64,000 nt of DNA from Pedobacter sp. (GTDB lineage Bacteria; Bacteroidota; Bacteroidia; Sphingobacteriales; Sphingobacteriaceae). A program made the position numbers and the translations under genes. Numbering within the stretch: the stretch's first letter is position 1; each line of letters opens with the position of its first letter. Where the stretch lies: positions 917,116 to 981,115 of the forward strand of contig JAVHXV010000001.1 of NCBI GenBank assembly GCA_031119475.1, given 5' to 3'. Shown here piece by piece: positions 9,992-18,428 of this stretch. The notes below the pieces were generated by a model. It was not told the origin of the DNA, searched no databases, and saw nothing but the letters and a program-made list of their open reading frames with translations.

Positions 9992-10630
9992 ATGACGATA
10001 ACGATTAGAGAAGAAGAACTGATTTTAGCCAAGGAAAGGGCCATTTATTTTCCAAAACAAGAGCTTTTGGCGATCAGTGACCTCCATTTGGGCAAAACAG
10101 CCTATTTTAGGCAGGCAGGTGTACAGGTTCCGTCTACCATGGCCAATCAAGACCTGCAGCGTTTGGGCCAATTGATCGAAAGATATGCGCCCAAGACCTT
10201 ATTGATCAATGGCGATATGTTCCACCATAAATTGAACAGCGATATTGAAGCATTTGAACAATGGAAATCACAATATCAGGCGCTCCAATTTATATTGGTC
10301 AAAGGCAACCATGATCGACTGGATGAAATCCATTACCAGCAATTAGGGATCCAGTTGGAAGACCCCAGTTATTGTACAGCCAATTTTTGTTTCATCCATG
10401 ATGCGCTGCACTGTAATGAAGAAAACCTGTATCCGATCAGTGGGCATCTACATCCAGGAATAAGCATTGTGGGCAAGGCCAAGCAGTATCTTAAATTTCC
10501 ATGTTTTTATTTCGGTGAAAGCTATGCCATTATGCCCGCCTTCAGTGCATTCACCGGCCTATACATGATCAAACCAAAACCTGGCGAAGGAATATTTGCC
10601 ATAACACCCAATCAGGTTGTCGCTGTTTAG
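9992..10630 (+). CDS. Ligase-associated metallophosphoesterase (MPE/PdeM-like)
   Basis: 212 aa calcineurin-like phosphoesterase. Metal motifs are in order: SDLHLGK (Asp30, His32), NGDMFHH (Asp75), KGNHD (Asn106, His107) and GHLHPG (His152, His154). Characterised relatives are Mn-dependent endonucleases that nick single-stranded DNA. Last gene of the repair operon, 4 bp behind the helicase. No clear hairpin follows; the next 110 bp hold ATCTCAAATCTAAT-type repeats. Confidence 0.92.
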   Translation: MTITIREEELILAKERAIYFPKQELLAISDLHLGKTAYFRQAGVQVPSTMANQDLQRLGQLIERYAPKTLLINGDMFHHKLNSDIEAFEQWKSQYQALQFILVKGNHDRLDEIHYQQLGIQLEDPSYCTANFCFIHDALHCNEENLYPISGHLHPGISIVGKAKQYLKFPCFYFGESYAIMPAFSAFTGLYMIKPKPGEGIFAITPNQVVAV

Positions 10631-10741
10631 AAATGAGGATACAGCTGATGAGGCAAATGATGCGCTAAACGCCAATCGCCAAACAATTTGTCTGAACGCT
10701 ACAAGCATCAAATCTCAAATCTAATATCTCAAATCTAATAT

Positions 10742-11038
10742 CTAACCTAAACTCTCAATCACCTGTTTTAGCTGTGCTGCCTGTACGACCCCACTTTGCC
10801 GCCAAAGCTGTTTGCCATTTTTAAAAATAATCAGCGTAGGAACGCCCTGGATATTGTAGGCTGACGCAGCATTCCTATTCTTATCGATATCGACCTTGAT
10901 GATGGTGGCCTGTTCTCCTAATTCCTGTTTCAGTTGTGTCAATATAGGTTTCATCATCTGGCAAGGACCACACCATTCGGCGAAAAAATCAACAAGCACC
11001 GGCTTATCGCTATTAATTATATCCGAAAAATTTGCCAT
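10742..11038 (-). CDS. Thioredoxin
   Basis: 98 aa from MANFSDI; a start eight codons upstream is possible but less typical. [10 protein letters not shown] carries the CGPC redox pair (Cys23/Cys26), followed by the thioredoxin-fold [11 protein letters not shown] cis-Pro segment. Cytoplasmic disulfide reductase for protein substrates. Monocistronic in appearance. Upstream it is separated from the ferritin-like gene by a TGTTTAG-rich low-complexity spacer (about 11096-11165). Confidence 0.93.
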   Translation of the reverse strand: MANFSDIINSDKPVLVDFFAEWCGPCQMMKPILTQLKQELGEQATIIKVDIDKNRNAASAYNIQGVPTLIIFKNGKQLWRQSGVVQAAQLKQVIESLG

Positions 11039-11095
11039 AATATTGTTTTCTGAATTAAACAAAATTTGAGCTAGGAAAGTTTAAAGTAGGCTTAG

Positions 11096-11165
11096 TTGTT
11101 TGGATGTTTAGTTGTTTAGTTGTTTAGGTGTTTGGGTGTTTAGGGTGTTTAGGGTGTTTAGGGTG
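11096..11165. repeat. TGTTTAG/GGTGTTTAGG low-complexity spacer
   Basis: Degenerate tandem units TTGTTTAG and then GGTGTTTAGG fill the gap between the thioredoxin and ferritin-like genes. No gene or clear hairpin is visible. Confidence 0.75.
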
Positions 11166-11206
11166 GATAATACATCAGATCATTACCTCATCTACAAGTT
11201 AGCTAA

Positions 11207-11815
11207 TTAGCTAATTTCTAACCTCAAACCAACCATCCACTTTTCAAATAAAGCCTGTTCAAGCTTTACAATGGCCTCGGCATGGATTTCCCAATCTGGA
11301 GAAAATTCCCTTAACTGGTGAAGCATTTCTTCCAGATGCCCTTCTTCCTCTAGAATAATCGATTTTACGGTTATCTTGCTGCCTTTGGCACTTAAGATTT
11401 CCTGATAGACAGGATAGAGCTCATCTGCCCTCACCTCTATGGCATAGGTTACAAAAAGATAAGCGGCAAATTTCAGGTCTGCACCTGTAAGGTCAAAATG
11501 CTTTTTAAGGTATCGGCATACCTGCACATCTAAAATGTTCAGGTAAAATTTGGTGTAGTCTGGCGTAAGCAGCTCTGCATTGGTGTAAGTTTTGCATGGG
11601 TTATCCTCAAACTTGGAGAGCTGCTTCTTTAGGTAGTAGGCATGGCGGTGCTCTTCTGCTGCATGTTTTAGGATGAGCAGCGTTACCTCTTCCTTATGTT
11701 CTGCCGCAGAAATTTTTCTGGCACCGGCATTTTCCATAAACGATAAAGTATTCAACCATTTGGAATGTAAATGGTCATTTTCAACAATCTTGTCTAAAAT
11801 TTGGGCAATCTGCAT
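11207..11815 (-). CDS. Ferritin-like (putative di-iron) protein next to bioA
   Basis: 202 aa, helical, no signal peptide. The helices carry possible di-iron ligands: EEHRH gives ExxH (Glu55/His58), AIEVRADE gives acidic residues (Glu127, Glu132), and EEEGH gives a second ExxH (Glu157/His160). This spacing suits a four-helix ferritin-like bundle. I do not recognise a named family. It starts 1 bp after the bioA stop, so it is translated from the bioA message; a link to biotin synthesis is an inference from position only. Confidence 0.7.
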   Translation of the reverse strand: MQIAQILDKIVENDHLHSKWLNTLSFMENAGARKISAAEHKEEVTLLILKHAAEEHRHAYYLKKQLSKFEDNPCKTYTNAELLTPDYTKFYLNILDVQVCRYLKKHFDLTGADLKFAAYLFVTYAIEVRADELYPVYQEILSAKGSKITVKSIILEEEGHLEEMLHQLREFSPDWEIHAEAIVKLEQALFEKWMVGLRLEIS

Positions 11816-11816
11816 G

Positions 11817-13091
11817 TTATAATTCGGCTAAGGCTTGTTCTATAGTGGTGTAAATGTACGTCAAATCTTCGTTCGAAATCACATAGGGAGGTAAGATATA
11901 GACAATATTTCCCAAGGGCCTGAGTACAATCCCCTTCTCCAAAAAATAGGTATATAACCTATCGCGCCAACTACTCAGATAGGACGTATCGTTGCCAGTT
12001 TCCCATTCGAGCGCAATGATTGTTCCGGTTTGCCTTACCGACTTCACCTTAGGATGATCTTTGATCTTCAGGAAAAACTCCTGGTGACTGGCCTTGATGC
12101 GGTCCAGATTGGCCAAGGTCTCTGGTTCGAGCAACAGGTCCAAACTGGCCAGCGATGCTGCACAGGCTACAGGATTGGCCGTAAAAGAATGGCCATGGTA
12201 AAGTGTTTTAAGCTTGTCGTCGCTCAAAAAGGCATTGAACACCTTTTCATTGCAGGTGGTTACGCCCATGGGCATCGTCCCTCCTGTTAATCCCTTGCTC
12301 AAACAGAAAAGATCTGGGCGGTTCTGCAGCTGTTCACAGGCAAAGTAAGTTCCCGTTCTTCCAAATCCGGTCATCACTTCATCAGCAATAGTCAAGATTC
12401 CATGTGCGGCACAGGTGGCCAATAACTGGTCGAGGTATGGCGCCCCGTACATCTGCATCCCTCCCGCACCCAGCACCAACGGCTCAAATATGAAGCAGGC
12501 CACTTCAGCATGGAGGCTCGATATCTCAGCTTGTAGCGCCAAAATGTTGTTCTGGTTTGGTAAATCTATAAATACCACATCAAACAGAAAATCGTTAAAT
12601 GGCTGGGTAAAAATGCTTCTTCCACTTACCGACATCGCTCCGAAGGTATCACCATGATAGGCATCCTTAAAGGCCAAAATCTTCTTTTTTTGAGGTCTTT
12701 CTGTATTGTTCCAATACTGGAGCGCCATTTTTAGGGCCACTTCCACTGCAGTTGAGCCATTGTCGCTATAGAAAAGTTTTTCCTGCTTTCCCGGAAGCAG
12801 TGGCAATAGTCTTTCGGCAAGGGTAACGGCCGGTTCATGGGTAAAACCAGCAAAGATGACATGTTCCAGCACCTGAAGCTGCGAAGCCACTCTTTGGGCG
12901 ATGTGTGGATGGGCATGTCCGTGGATATTTACCCACCATGAAGAAACCGCATCAATATATTTTTTCCCCTCCTGATCGTAGAGATAAACACCTTCTCCCC
13001 TCACAATTGGTATATGTGGCAGCGCATTTTGCATCTGTGTATAGGGATGCCAGATCACTTTTTGGTCACGTGCAACTAAATCCATCATCAT
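11817..13091 (-). CDS. bioA: Adenosylmethionine-8-amino-7-oxononanoate aminotransferase
   Basis: About 424 aa class III PLP aminotransferase that converts KAPA to DAPA in biotin synthesis. IWHPYTQM and SSWWVNIHGH are BioA signatures. ADEVMTGFGRTG holds the cofactor-binding Asp and CLSKGLTGG the PLP Lys (about 266). Three ATG codons stand in a row; GGAGG lies directly before the first, so the third (13085) has the best ribosome-binding spacing. It overlaps the CPBP protease stop by ATGA-type contact. No other biotin genes are in the window apart from the adjoining ferritin-like gene. Confidence 0.95.
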   Translation of the reverse strand: MMMDLVARDQKVIWHPYTQMQNALPHIPIVRGEGVYLYDQEGKKYIDAVSSWWVNIHGHAHPHIAQRVASQLQVLEHVIFAGFTHEPAVTLAERLLPLLPGKQEKLFYSDNGSTAVEVALKMALQYWNNTERPQKKKILAFKDAYHGDTFGAMSVSGRSIFTQPFNDFLFDVVFIDLPNQNNILALQAEISSLHAEVACFIFEPLVLGAGGMQMYGAPYLDQLLATCAAHGILTIADEVMTGFGRTGTYFACEQLQNRPDLFCLSKGLTGGTMPMGVTTCNEKVFNAFLSDDKLKTLYHGHSFTANPVACAASLASLDLLLEPETLANLDRIKASHQEFFLKIKDHPKVKSVRQTGTIIALEWETGNDTSYLSSWRDRLYTYFLEKGIVLRPLGNIVYILPPYVISNEDLTYIYTTIEQALAEL

Positions 13092-13957
13092 TCCTCCATA
13101 AATTCTTCTTCAAAAACCACTTCCCGAACAGGCTCCAATCGGTAGCGGAACAACAGATATGCGATCAAAACTAAGATGACCAAGGTACAAAAAATAGAAC
13201 TTTCAATACCAAAAACACCTCCAGAAAGGTAGGTTGGTCCAATGGGTTTGGCATCAAGCACACCAATGCTATCCGTTCCACTCACTTTATAACCTAACAG
13301 CACACCTTGTGTATAATTCCATCCCAAATGGATGCCCACGGCCCAATAGATATTTTTCTTCAGGAGAACAAAAATAGCCAAACAGATCCCGACCAGACTG
13401 ATGTTGACCATGGCCAGCCAACTGAAACCGGGATTGGCAAAATGAGCTAGTCCGAACAGCACACTTGTTAATAAGATACCGATCAGATTTGGATAACGCT
13501 CAGACAGCGCCAGTAAGGGAAAAGACCGGAAGATAAATTCTTCTAAAACACCAACCAGTGCATATAATAAAAAATAGCCCGCCATGATGATCGGATCAAA
13601 GCCCCTGAATGAAAAATGTACGTTTCCATTCAGTTGCGCCAGCAATACGCTCAAGGAAACCAGGGCAAAGCCGATGGCCATTCCTTTTGCCAATGCGCTC
13701 CAACGGTGGTGGCGAACGATGAATACATCTTCAAATCCATATTGGGCATAGATCCTAAAGATCATGAGCAGTGCACCGAGCACGATGAGCACGCCACAGA
13801 CTTCTGAGACCAGGTCGAATAACAAGGGATGGATGAGATTAAGGTCAATCATTTTAAACTCTTCCAATAACGAAAATGGAATGGCGCATAAAAAGATAAA
13901 AACGCAGAACAGCAGCACCTTTAAGATGGGCAGGCCATAATATTTGATACTTTCCAT
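13088..13957 (-). CDS. CPBP family intramembrane metalloprotease (CAAX-like)
   Basis: 289 aa with about eight hydrophobic segments. The three abortive-infection/CAAX motifs are present: EEFIFR (EExxxR), FGLAHFAN (FxxxH) and HLGWNY (HxxxN). Members are glutamate-dependent intramembrane proteases; the substrate is unknown. The start overlaps the Nudix stop (TAATG) and the end overlaps bioA, so it sits in a tight minus-strand operon. Confidence 0.9.
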   Translation of the reverse strand: MESIKYYGLPILKVLLFCVFIFLCAIPFSLLEEFKMIDLNLIHPLLFDLVSEVCGVLIVLGALLMIFRIYAQYGFEDVFIVRHHRWSALAKGMAIGFALVSLSVLLAQLNGNVHFSFRGFDPIIMAGYFLLYALVGVLEEFIFRSFPLLALSERYPNLIGILLTSVLFGLAHFANPGFSWLAMVNISLVGICLAIFVLLKKNIYWAVGIHLGWNYTQGVLLGYKVSGTDSIGVLDAKPIGPTYLSGGVFGIESSIFCTLVILVLIAYLLFRYRLEPVREVVFEEEFMEE

Positions 13958-14397
13958 TAGGCGGTAATTGATTTTTTGAGCAAGCGGGCAACGGTCTGGT
14001 CGGTCTTAAAAGTCAGATCTGATTCATTCAACTGGTCGATGGGTACCCACCTGAAAGATTGGGTAGAATCTGGTTCAAAGTCAAATACCTGATGTTTGAT
14101 AGCCACTTGCAGCGGATGCAATTCTTTCACCAGATAATAGATACTGATTACCTGGCTCTCGTTGAAAGCAGATTTTTCATAAAAATCCGTTGTATAAAAA
14201 TGTCCCGTCACCTCTACTTCAACATTACATTCCTCCATAAATTCTCTTTTTAGGGCATCGATCAGGCCTTCCCCCAATTCTAGTCCGCCACCAGGAAATT
14301 TGGTAAAATTCATGCCATATTCAAACTCATCGCTGATCAGTACTTCATTTTGGGGACTGATCAATAATCCATAGACCCTTACGTTAAAATAGCTCAT
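13957..14397 (-). CDS. Nudix hydrolase
   Basis: 146 aa. A complete Nudix box, G-x5-E-x7-REFMEEC, starts in GGGLELGEG at about residue 36. It hydrolyses nucleoside-diphosphate-linked compounds; the substrate cannot be read from the sequence. Start overlaps the CDF transporter stop by 4 nt (ATGA), and the stop overlaps the next start by 1 nt. Confidence 0.92.
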   Translation of the reverse strand: MSYFNVRVYGLLISPQNEVLISDEFEYGMNFTKFPGGGLELGEGLIDALKREFMEECNVEVEVTGHFYTTDFYEKSAFNESQVISIYYLVKELHPLQVAIKHQVFDFEPDSTQSFRWVPIDQLNESDLTFKTDQTVARLLKKSITA

Positions 14398-15392
14398 TGA
14401 CTAAAGTGTTTTTGGTTTTTTGTTGCGTTTTCCATCGTCCAGCTAATTTCTCCTTTAAATGCTTCCTGCCTGACCGGACAATGGGGCATCTTACAATAGT
14501 TACAACATGCTGGTAAACAAGGATCGGCATGGATGAACAGCTCGGTACGGTAAGGACGCGACTGGTTGATCAGTTGATCGATGCTTGAAATTTCATGGTG
14601 CACCAAGGTCAGGTCGTAATAATAGGGCAAGGTAACGTGGCAATCCACATGCAGGTCCGGGCCATATTGCTGTGCCCTCAGGTTATGCACATCGATCCAA
14701 CTATCCCGTCTATTCTGCTGGAGGATGGCCACTACATCTTTCACCACCTCAATATTACTTTCGTCCATCAGGCCGCCCACAGATTTCCTTGTCAGACGAT
14801 AACCATTAAAAATGATATACAGGCCCAGGCCGATCGATATCAGTCCATCGAGCCATAGGATCTGTGTCAGCTGGATGAGCAGGATGCCCAGTACAAGTCC
14901 ACCGCTACTTACTGCATCGGTAATCAGGTGCCTACCATCCGCTTCGAGCGTAATCGATCTGCTGGTCTTTCCGGTCCTGATCAGGTAAAGCCCTATTAAT
15001 AAATTCACCAGTCCGGTAGCACCGATAATGACGGCACCTTCATACAACTGGCCAACTTGATAAGGATAGATGAGGTCGTAGCTGGCTTTTAGGACAATGA
15101 TGACCCCGGCAATGCCGATGAGGATCCCTTCCACAAACGCAGAAAAGAATTCTACCTTTCCATGGCCATAGGGATGGTTTTCGTCTTTTGGCAGGGTGCT
15201 CAGGTAAATGCTGTAAAAAGCAAATCCGCTGGCCAATACGTTCACGATGCTTTCGGCCGCATCGGTCAGGATTGCGTTAGAATTGGTCAAAAAGTAAGCT
15301 ACAAACTTGGCCAGCATCAATAAAATGCTCACGCACAGCGAAATGAGGATAGCTTTTTTTTTTGATTGCAAAATCTGGTGCTTTTTTAGCAA
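14394..15392 (-). CDS. Cation diffusion facilitator (CDF) metal transporter
   Basis: About 332 aa, six TM segments. NAILTDAAES and HPYGHGK are CDF signatures, and the cytoplasmic C-terminal domain ends in a Cys/His-rich tail (CLPACCNYCKMPHC) likely to bind metal. Exports divalent metal (Zn, Fe, Mn or similar) using the proton gradient. No ATG exists near the N terminus; TTG at 15392 or TTG at 15371 must serve. A TATTTTTG box (15390-15397, minus strand) overlaps the first TTG, which favours 15371. First gene of the minus-strand operon running to bioA and the ferritin-like gene. Confidence 0.9.
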   Translation of the reverse strand: MLKKHQILQSKKKAILISLCVSILLMLAKFVAYFLTNSNAILTDAAESIVNVLASGFAFYSIYLSTLPKDENHPYGHGKVEFFSAFVEGILIGIAGVIIVLKASYDLIYPYQVGQLYEGAVIIGATGLVNLLIGLYLIRTGKTSRSITLEADGRHLITDAVSSGGLVLGILLIQLTQILWLDGLISIGLGLYIIFNGYRLTRKSVGGLMDESNIEVVKDVVAILQQNRRDSWIDVHNLRAQQYGPDLHVDCHVTLPYYYDLTLVHHEISSIDQLINQSRPYRTELFIHADPCLPACCNYCKMPHCPVRQEAFKGEISWTMENATKNQKHFSQ

Positions 15393-15492
15393 AAATACAG
15401 TTTAACGCCAATAATTTTATGAAACCATTATCATTTTTAAAATAAAAAGATGAAAATTATCTTTTTTTAGGGCGCTAATCGCGATCGATTTT

Positions 15493-15500
15493 TATATTTG
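15493..15500 (+). promoter_or_regulatory. Bacteroidota -7 box TATATTTG for aminotransferase
   Basis: A perfect TAnnTTTG box 18 bp before the ATG. A matching -33 TTTG is not evident. It is divergent from the possible CDF promoter box about 95 bp away. Confidence 0.6.
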
Positions 15501-15518
15501 CGCATTCACAAAATCATT

Positions 15519-16715
15519 ATGACGTTTTTATCCCAAAGAATTCAGAATCTCTCCGAGTCCGCAACCCTTAAAATGACCAAACTTGGTCGCGAATTAGCCG
15601 CAAAAGGTATCAATGTAATCAGCCTGAGCATTGGCGAACCAGATTTCAACACACCTGAACATGTAAAAGAGGCCGCAAAGAAGGCTTTGGACGAAAACTA
15701 TACGCATTACTCTCCTGTTCCCGGCTATCCCGAATTGCGCAAAGCGATTGCCAATAAACTGAAGACAGAAAATAACCTCGATTATGATTTTTCACAGATC
15801 GTAGTTTCTACAGGAGCCAAGCAATCCTTATCCAATGTGATCTTAACCCTGATCAATCCTGGTGATGAGGTGATCATCCCAACACCATATTGGGTGTCCT
15901 ATTCAGAAATGGTGGTTTTGGCAGAAGGAAAATCTGTATTCATCGATACCGATATCGAAAGTGATTTTAAGATTACGCCTGCACAATTGGAGGCGGCTAT
16001 TACCCCTAAATCCAAGCTTTTCATGTTCTCGTCGCCCAACAACCCGACAGGTTCGGTGTACAGCAAAGATGAACTGGCGGCATTGGTCAAAGTTTTCGAA
16101 AAATATCCAGACATCTATATCCTTTCTGATGAGATTTATGAGCACATCAACTTTGTTGACAGGCATGAGTCCATTGCGCAGTTTGACAGTGTGAAAGATC
16201 GTGTCATTATTGTGAACGGCTTTTCTAAAGCCTTTGCCATGACTGGATGGCGCTTGGGCTACATTGCTGCCAACAAGGAAATTGCAGCTGCAAATGATAA
16301 GATGCAGGGACAGACCACTTCGGGCACCTGCTCCATCTCACAGCGTGCAGGCATCGCTGCTTATGAGCATGGATTGGAAAGCGTGCTTGAAATGAAAAAA
16401 GCATTCGCCAGGCGCAGGCAATTGGTGTATGATCTGTTGAAAGAAATCCCGGGCGTGAAGACCAACCTGCCAGATGGTGCATTTTATTTCTTTCCTGAAA
16501 TCAGCTCGTTCTTTGGCAAAAAAGATGCCGATGGAAACGTGATCAAAGATTCTGCAGATCTTTCCCTTTACCTGCTTAACGTAGGCCACGTGGCTACCGT
16601 TGGAGGAGATTCATTTGGCAACAACAATTACATCCGCATTTCCTATGCTGCATCCGACGAAAGTTTGGTAGAAGCGATGAGAAGGATCAAGGAAGCGTTG
16701 GGGAAGTTGAGGTAG
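15519..16715 (+). CDS. Class I/II PLP aminotransferase (aspartate aminotransferase type)
   Basis: 398 aa from ATG (MTFLSQRIQ); an upstream in-frame TTG overlaps the promoter box. SPNNPTG (about 172-178), SDEIYEH with cofactor-binding Asp204, and NGFSKAFAMTGWR with PLP Lys237 define subgroup Ib aspartate/prephenate-type aminotransferases. Makes aspartate or aromatic amino acids by transamination; exact specificity is not readable. Cytoplasmic, monocistronic, followed by a hairpin terminator. Confidence 0.92.
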   Translation: MTFLSQRIQNLSESATLKMTKLGRELAAKGINVISLSIGEPDFNTPEHVKEAAKKALDENYTHYSPVPGYPELRKAIANKLKTENNLDYDFSQIVVSTGAKQSLSNVILTLINPGDEVIIPTPYWVSYSEMVVLAEGKSVFIDTDIESDFKITPAQLEAAITPKSKLFMFSSPNNPTGSVYSKDELAALVKVFEKYPDIYILSDEIYEHINFVDRHESIAQFDSVKDRVIIVNGFSKAFAMTGWRLGYIAANKEIAAANDKMQGQTTSGTCSISQRAGIAAYEHGLESVLEMKKAFARRRQLVYDLLKEIPGVKTNLPDGAFYFFPEISSFFGKKDADGNVIKDSADLSLYLLNVGHVATVGGDSFGNNNYIRISYAASDESLVEAMRRIKEALGKLR

Positions 16716-16799
16716 GCGATGAGCGTAGGGCGTTAAGCGAAAAGTGTAAGGCGGAAAGCTGAAAGCGGAAGCGCAAAACAATATCATTAAAATTATAAG

Positions 16800-16831
16800 G
16801 CATCATTCGTTGAGATTGATGCTTTTTTTTT
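16800..16831 (+). terminator. Rho-independent terminator after aminotransferase
   Basis: GCATCA (16800-16805) pairs with TGATGC (16817-16822), followed by nine T. Confidence 0.75.
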
Positions 16832-16893
16832 CGCGAAGTTTTTCAAAAGGTCACCAAGTTTTACAAGTTGACCTATCCAGTTAACATTTACAT

Positions 16894-16930
16894 AAAAAAA
16901 CCTCGCAGGTTCTCAAGAACCTGCGAGGTT
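16894..16930 (-). terminator. Strong terminator for the ABC permease gene
   Basis: A perfect 15-nt inverted repeat (16899-16913 with 16916-16930; AACCTCGCAGG arm) forms a tight hairpin. On the minus strand it runs into a T tract (A run 16894-16900). It lies 57 bp after the permease stop. Confidence 0.9.
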
Positions 16931-16987
16931 ATGATTGCTTCTTCGCTACGCCCATCGCAAATCCCTAAGGTCTTTAGCTATCAACCA

Positions 16988-18235
16988 TCAACTCCGGATC
17001 GCCTCTACTGGATCCAGTCTCGACGCCTTAAAGGCTGGCCAGAAGCCGGCAATAATTCCAATGATGACGGAAACACCGATCCCGAGGGTAATGTTCTTCA
17101 CATAGAGCACCATATCTACATCAGCTAGCGTAGACATCAAGACGGTACCAAGATAGACCAGGCCAAGCCCCAATAAGCCACCCAGAAGGCACAATACGAT
17201 CGATTCAAAAATAAATTGTAAGAGTATAAAATAGTTTTTGGCGCCCAACGATTTCTGGATGCCGATAATGTTGGTGCGCTCATTAACCGAAACAAACATG
17301 ATATTTGCCGTGCCAAAGCCCCCAACCAAGATCGAGAAACCACCGATTATCCATCCGGCAATGGTAATGGCGCCAAACATGATATCGAGCTGATTAGAAA
17401 GCATGGTAGTCTTGTTGAGCGAAAAGTCATCGTCCTGCCCAGGTTTCAATCGCCTGATGGATCGCATTTGCCCCTTTAGTTCGGCCTCCACCTCTTCAAG
17501 GGCAATATTTTCTCTTCCCCTTACAGTAACCTGCGGGTTGTAACGCTCATTATTCACATCAAACATGCTTTTTGCGAGGTTGAGTGGAATAAGTACATTT
17601 TTATCCTGCGACATGCCCAACATATCTTCCCCCTCTTTTTTGAACAGGCCCACTACCGTAACACGGCGTCCCATCACCTTGATCTGCTTGCCGATTGGGT
17701 TTTCTCCGTCAAACAGGCCATCAGAAATTTCAGCACCAAGGATACAGACCGGTGCACCACTCCTGCTCTCCGATTCGGTAAAATATCGGCCATCGGCAAA
17801 TTCCAGGTCCCAGGTCTTATCATATTCAAAGGAAGCGGCATTGATGTTGATGCCTTCGACCGTGCTGCTGCGATATTTTACGGTCCGGTTGTTTGCCGAT
17901 ACTTCATAGCAAACACCTACAGCCATGTCCATCCGGTCTTTCAATGCCGTGTAATCCCTTAGTGAAGGCTCTGGGCGATTGACATATTTCCACCACGGGA
18001 AGTTATCAGCAAAGATCCAAGGCCATTTTTGGACAAAAAGCGTATTTGATCCGAGCTTGTCTACACTGCTCTGTATTTTTGCCCGCATCGTATCTACTCC
18101 GGTAAAAACCGCGATGATGATAAAGATACCTATGGTAATGCCCAATAATGAAAGGGCCGTCCTCAATTTGTTTTGGCGTAGGGCATCCCAGGCAAACCTG
18201 AGGCTTTCGCCGATCAGTTTAAATATCATCATCAT
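16988..18235 (-). CDS. ABC transporter permease, MacB/FtsX type
   Basis: 415 aa from the first of three consecutive ATGs. An N-terminal TM helix (RTALSLLGITIGIFIIIAV) is followed by a MacB-like periplasmic domain (about 50-270). Three C-terminal TM helices include the FtsX fold segment with ERTNIIGIQKSLGA. Type VII ABC permeases act by mechanotransmission in efflux or lipoprotein handling rather than simple channel transport. The matching ATPase may be the MacB/LolD-like protein about 3 kb to the right. A strong terminator follows. Confidence 0.9.
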   Translation of the reverse strand: MMMIFKLIGESLRFAWDALRQNKLRTALSLLGITIGIFIIIAVFTGVDTMRAKIQSSVDKLGSNTLFVQKWPWIFADNFPWWKYVNRPEPSLRDYTALKDRMDMAVGVCYEVSANNRTVKYRSSTVEGININAASFEYDKTWDLEFADGRYFTESESRSGAPVCILGAEISDGLFDGENPIGKQIKVMGRRVTVVGLFKKEGEDMLGMSQDKNVLIPLNLAKSMFDVNNERYNPQVTVRGRENIALEEVEAELKGQMRSIRRLKPGQDDDFSLNKTTMLSNQLDIMFGAITIAGWIIGGFSILVGGFGTANIMFVSVNERTNIIGIQKSLGAKNYFILLQFIFESIVLCLLGGLLGLGLVYLGTVLMSTLADVDMVLYVKNITLGIGVSVIIGIIAGFWPAFKASRLDPVEAIRS

Positions 18236-18308
18236 GGAGTTTAGACCAAAAATACCTAAAAAGGTTACAATGTGGGTGTGTTGCGTAAAAAAATTTGGAG
18301 CATTGCAT

Positions 18309-18351
18309 GGCGCATGGCGTTTGGCGTAATGCACGCTTAACGCCATGCGCC
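18309..18351. repeat. 13-bp inverted repeat between permease and queA
   Basis: GGCGCATGGCGTT (18309-18321) is exactly inverted as AACGCCATGCGCC (18339-18351) with a 17-nt loop. It is part of a GCG-word low-complexity spacer between divergent genes. No T tract, so not a typical terminator. Confidence 0.8.
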
Positions 18352-18394
18352 TAACGCTAAGCGCTGCACATTTTATTTATACAATTATATTTCG

Positions 18395-18402
18395 TAAATT
18401 TG
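18395..18402 (+). promoter_or_regulatory. Bacteroidota -7 box TAAATTTG for queA
   Basis: Perfect TAnnTTTG, 26 bp before the queA ATG; upstream AT-rich, no clear -33 TTTG. Confidence 0.6.
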
Positions 18403-18428
18403 CGCCCTAATTTAGTACATCGAAAAAT

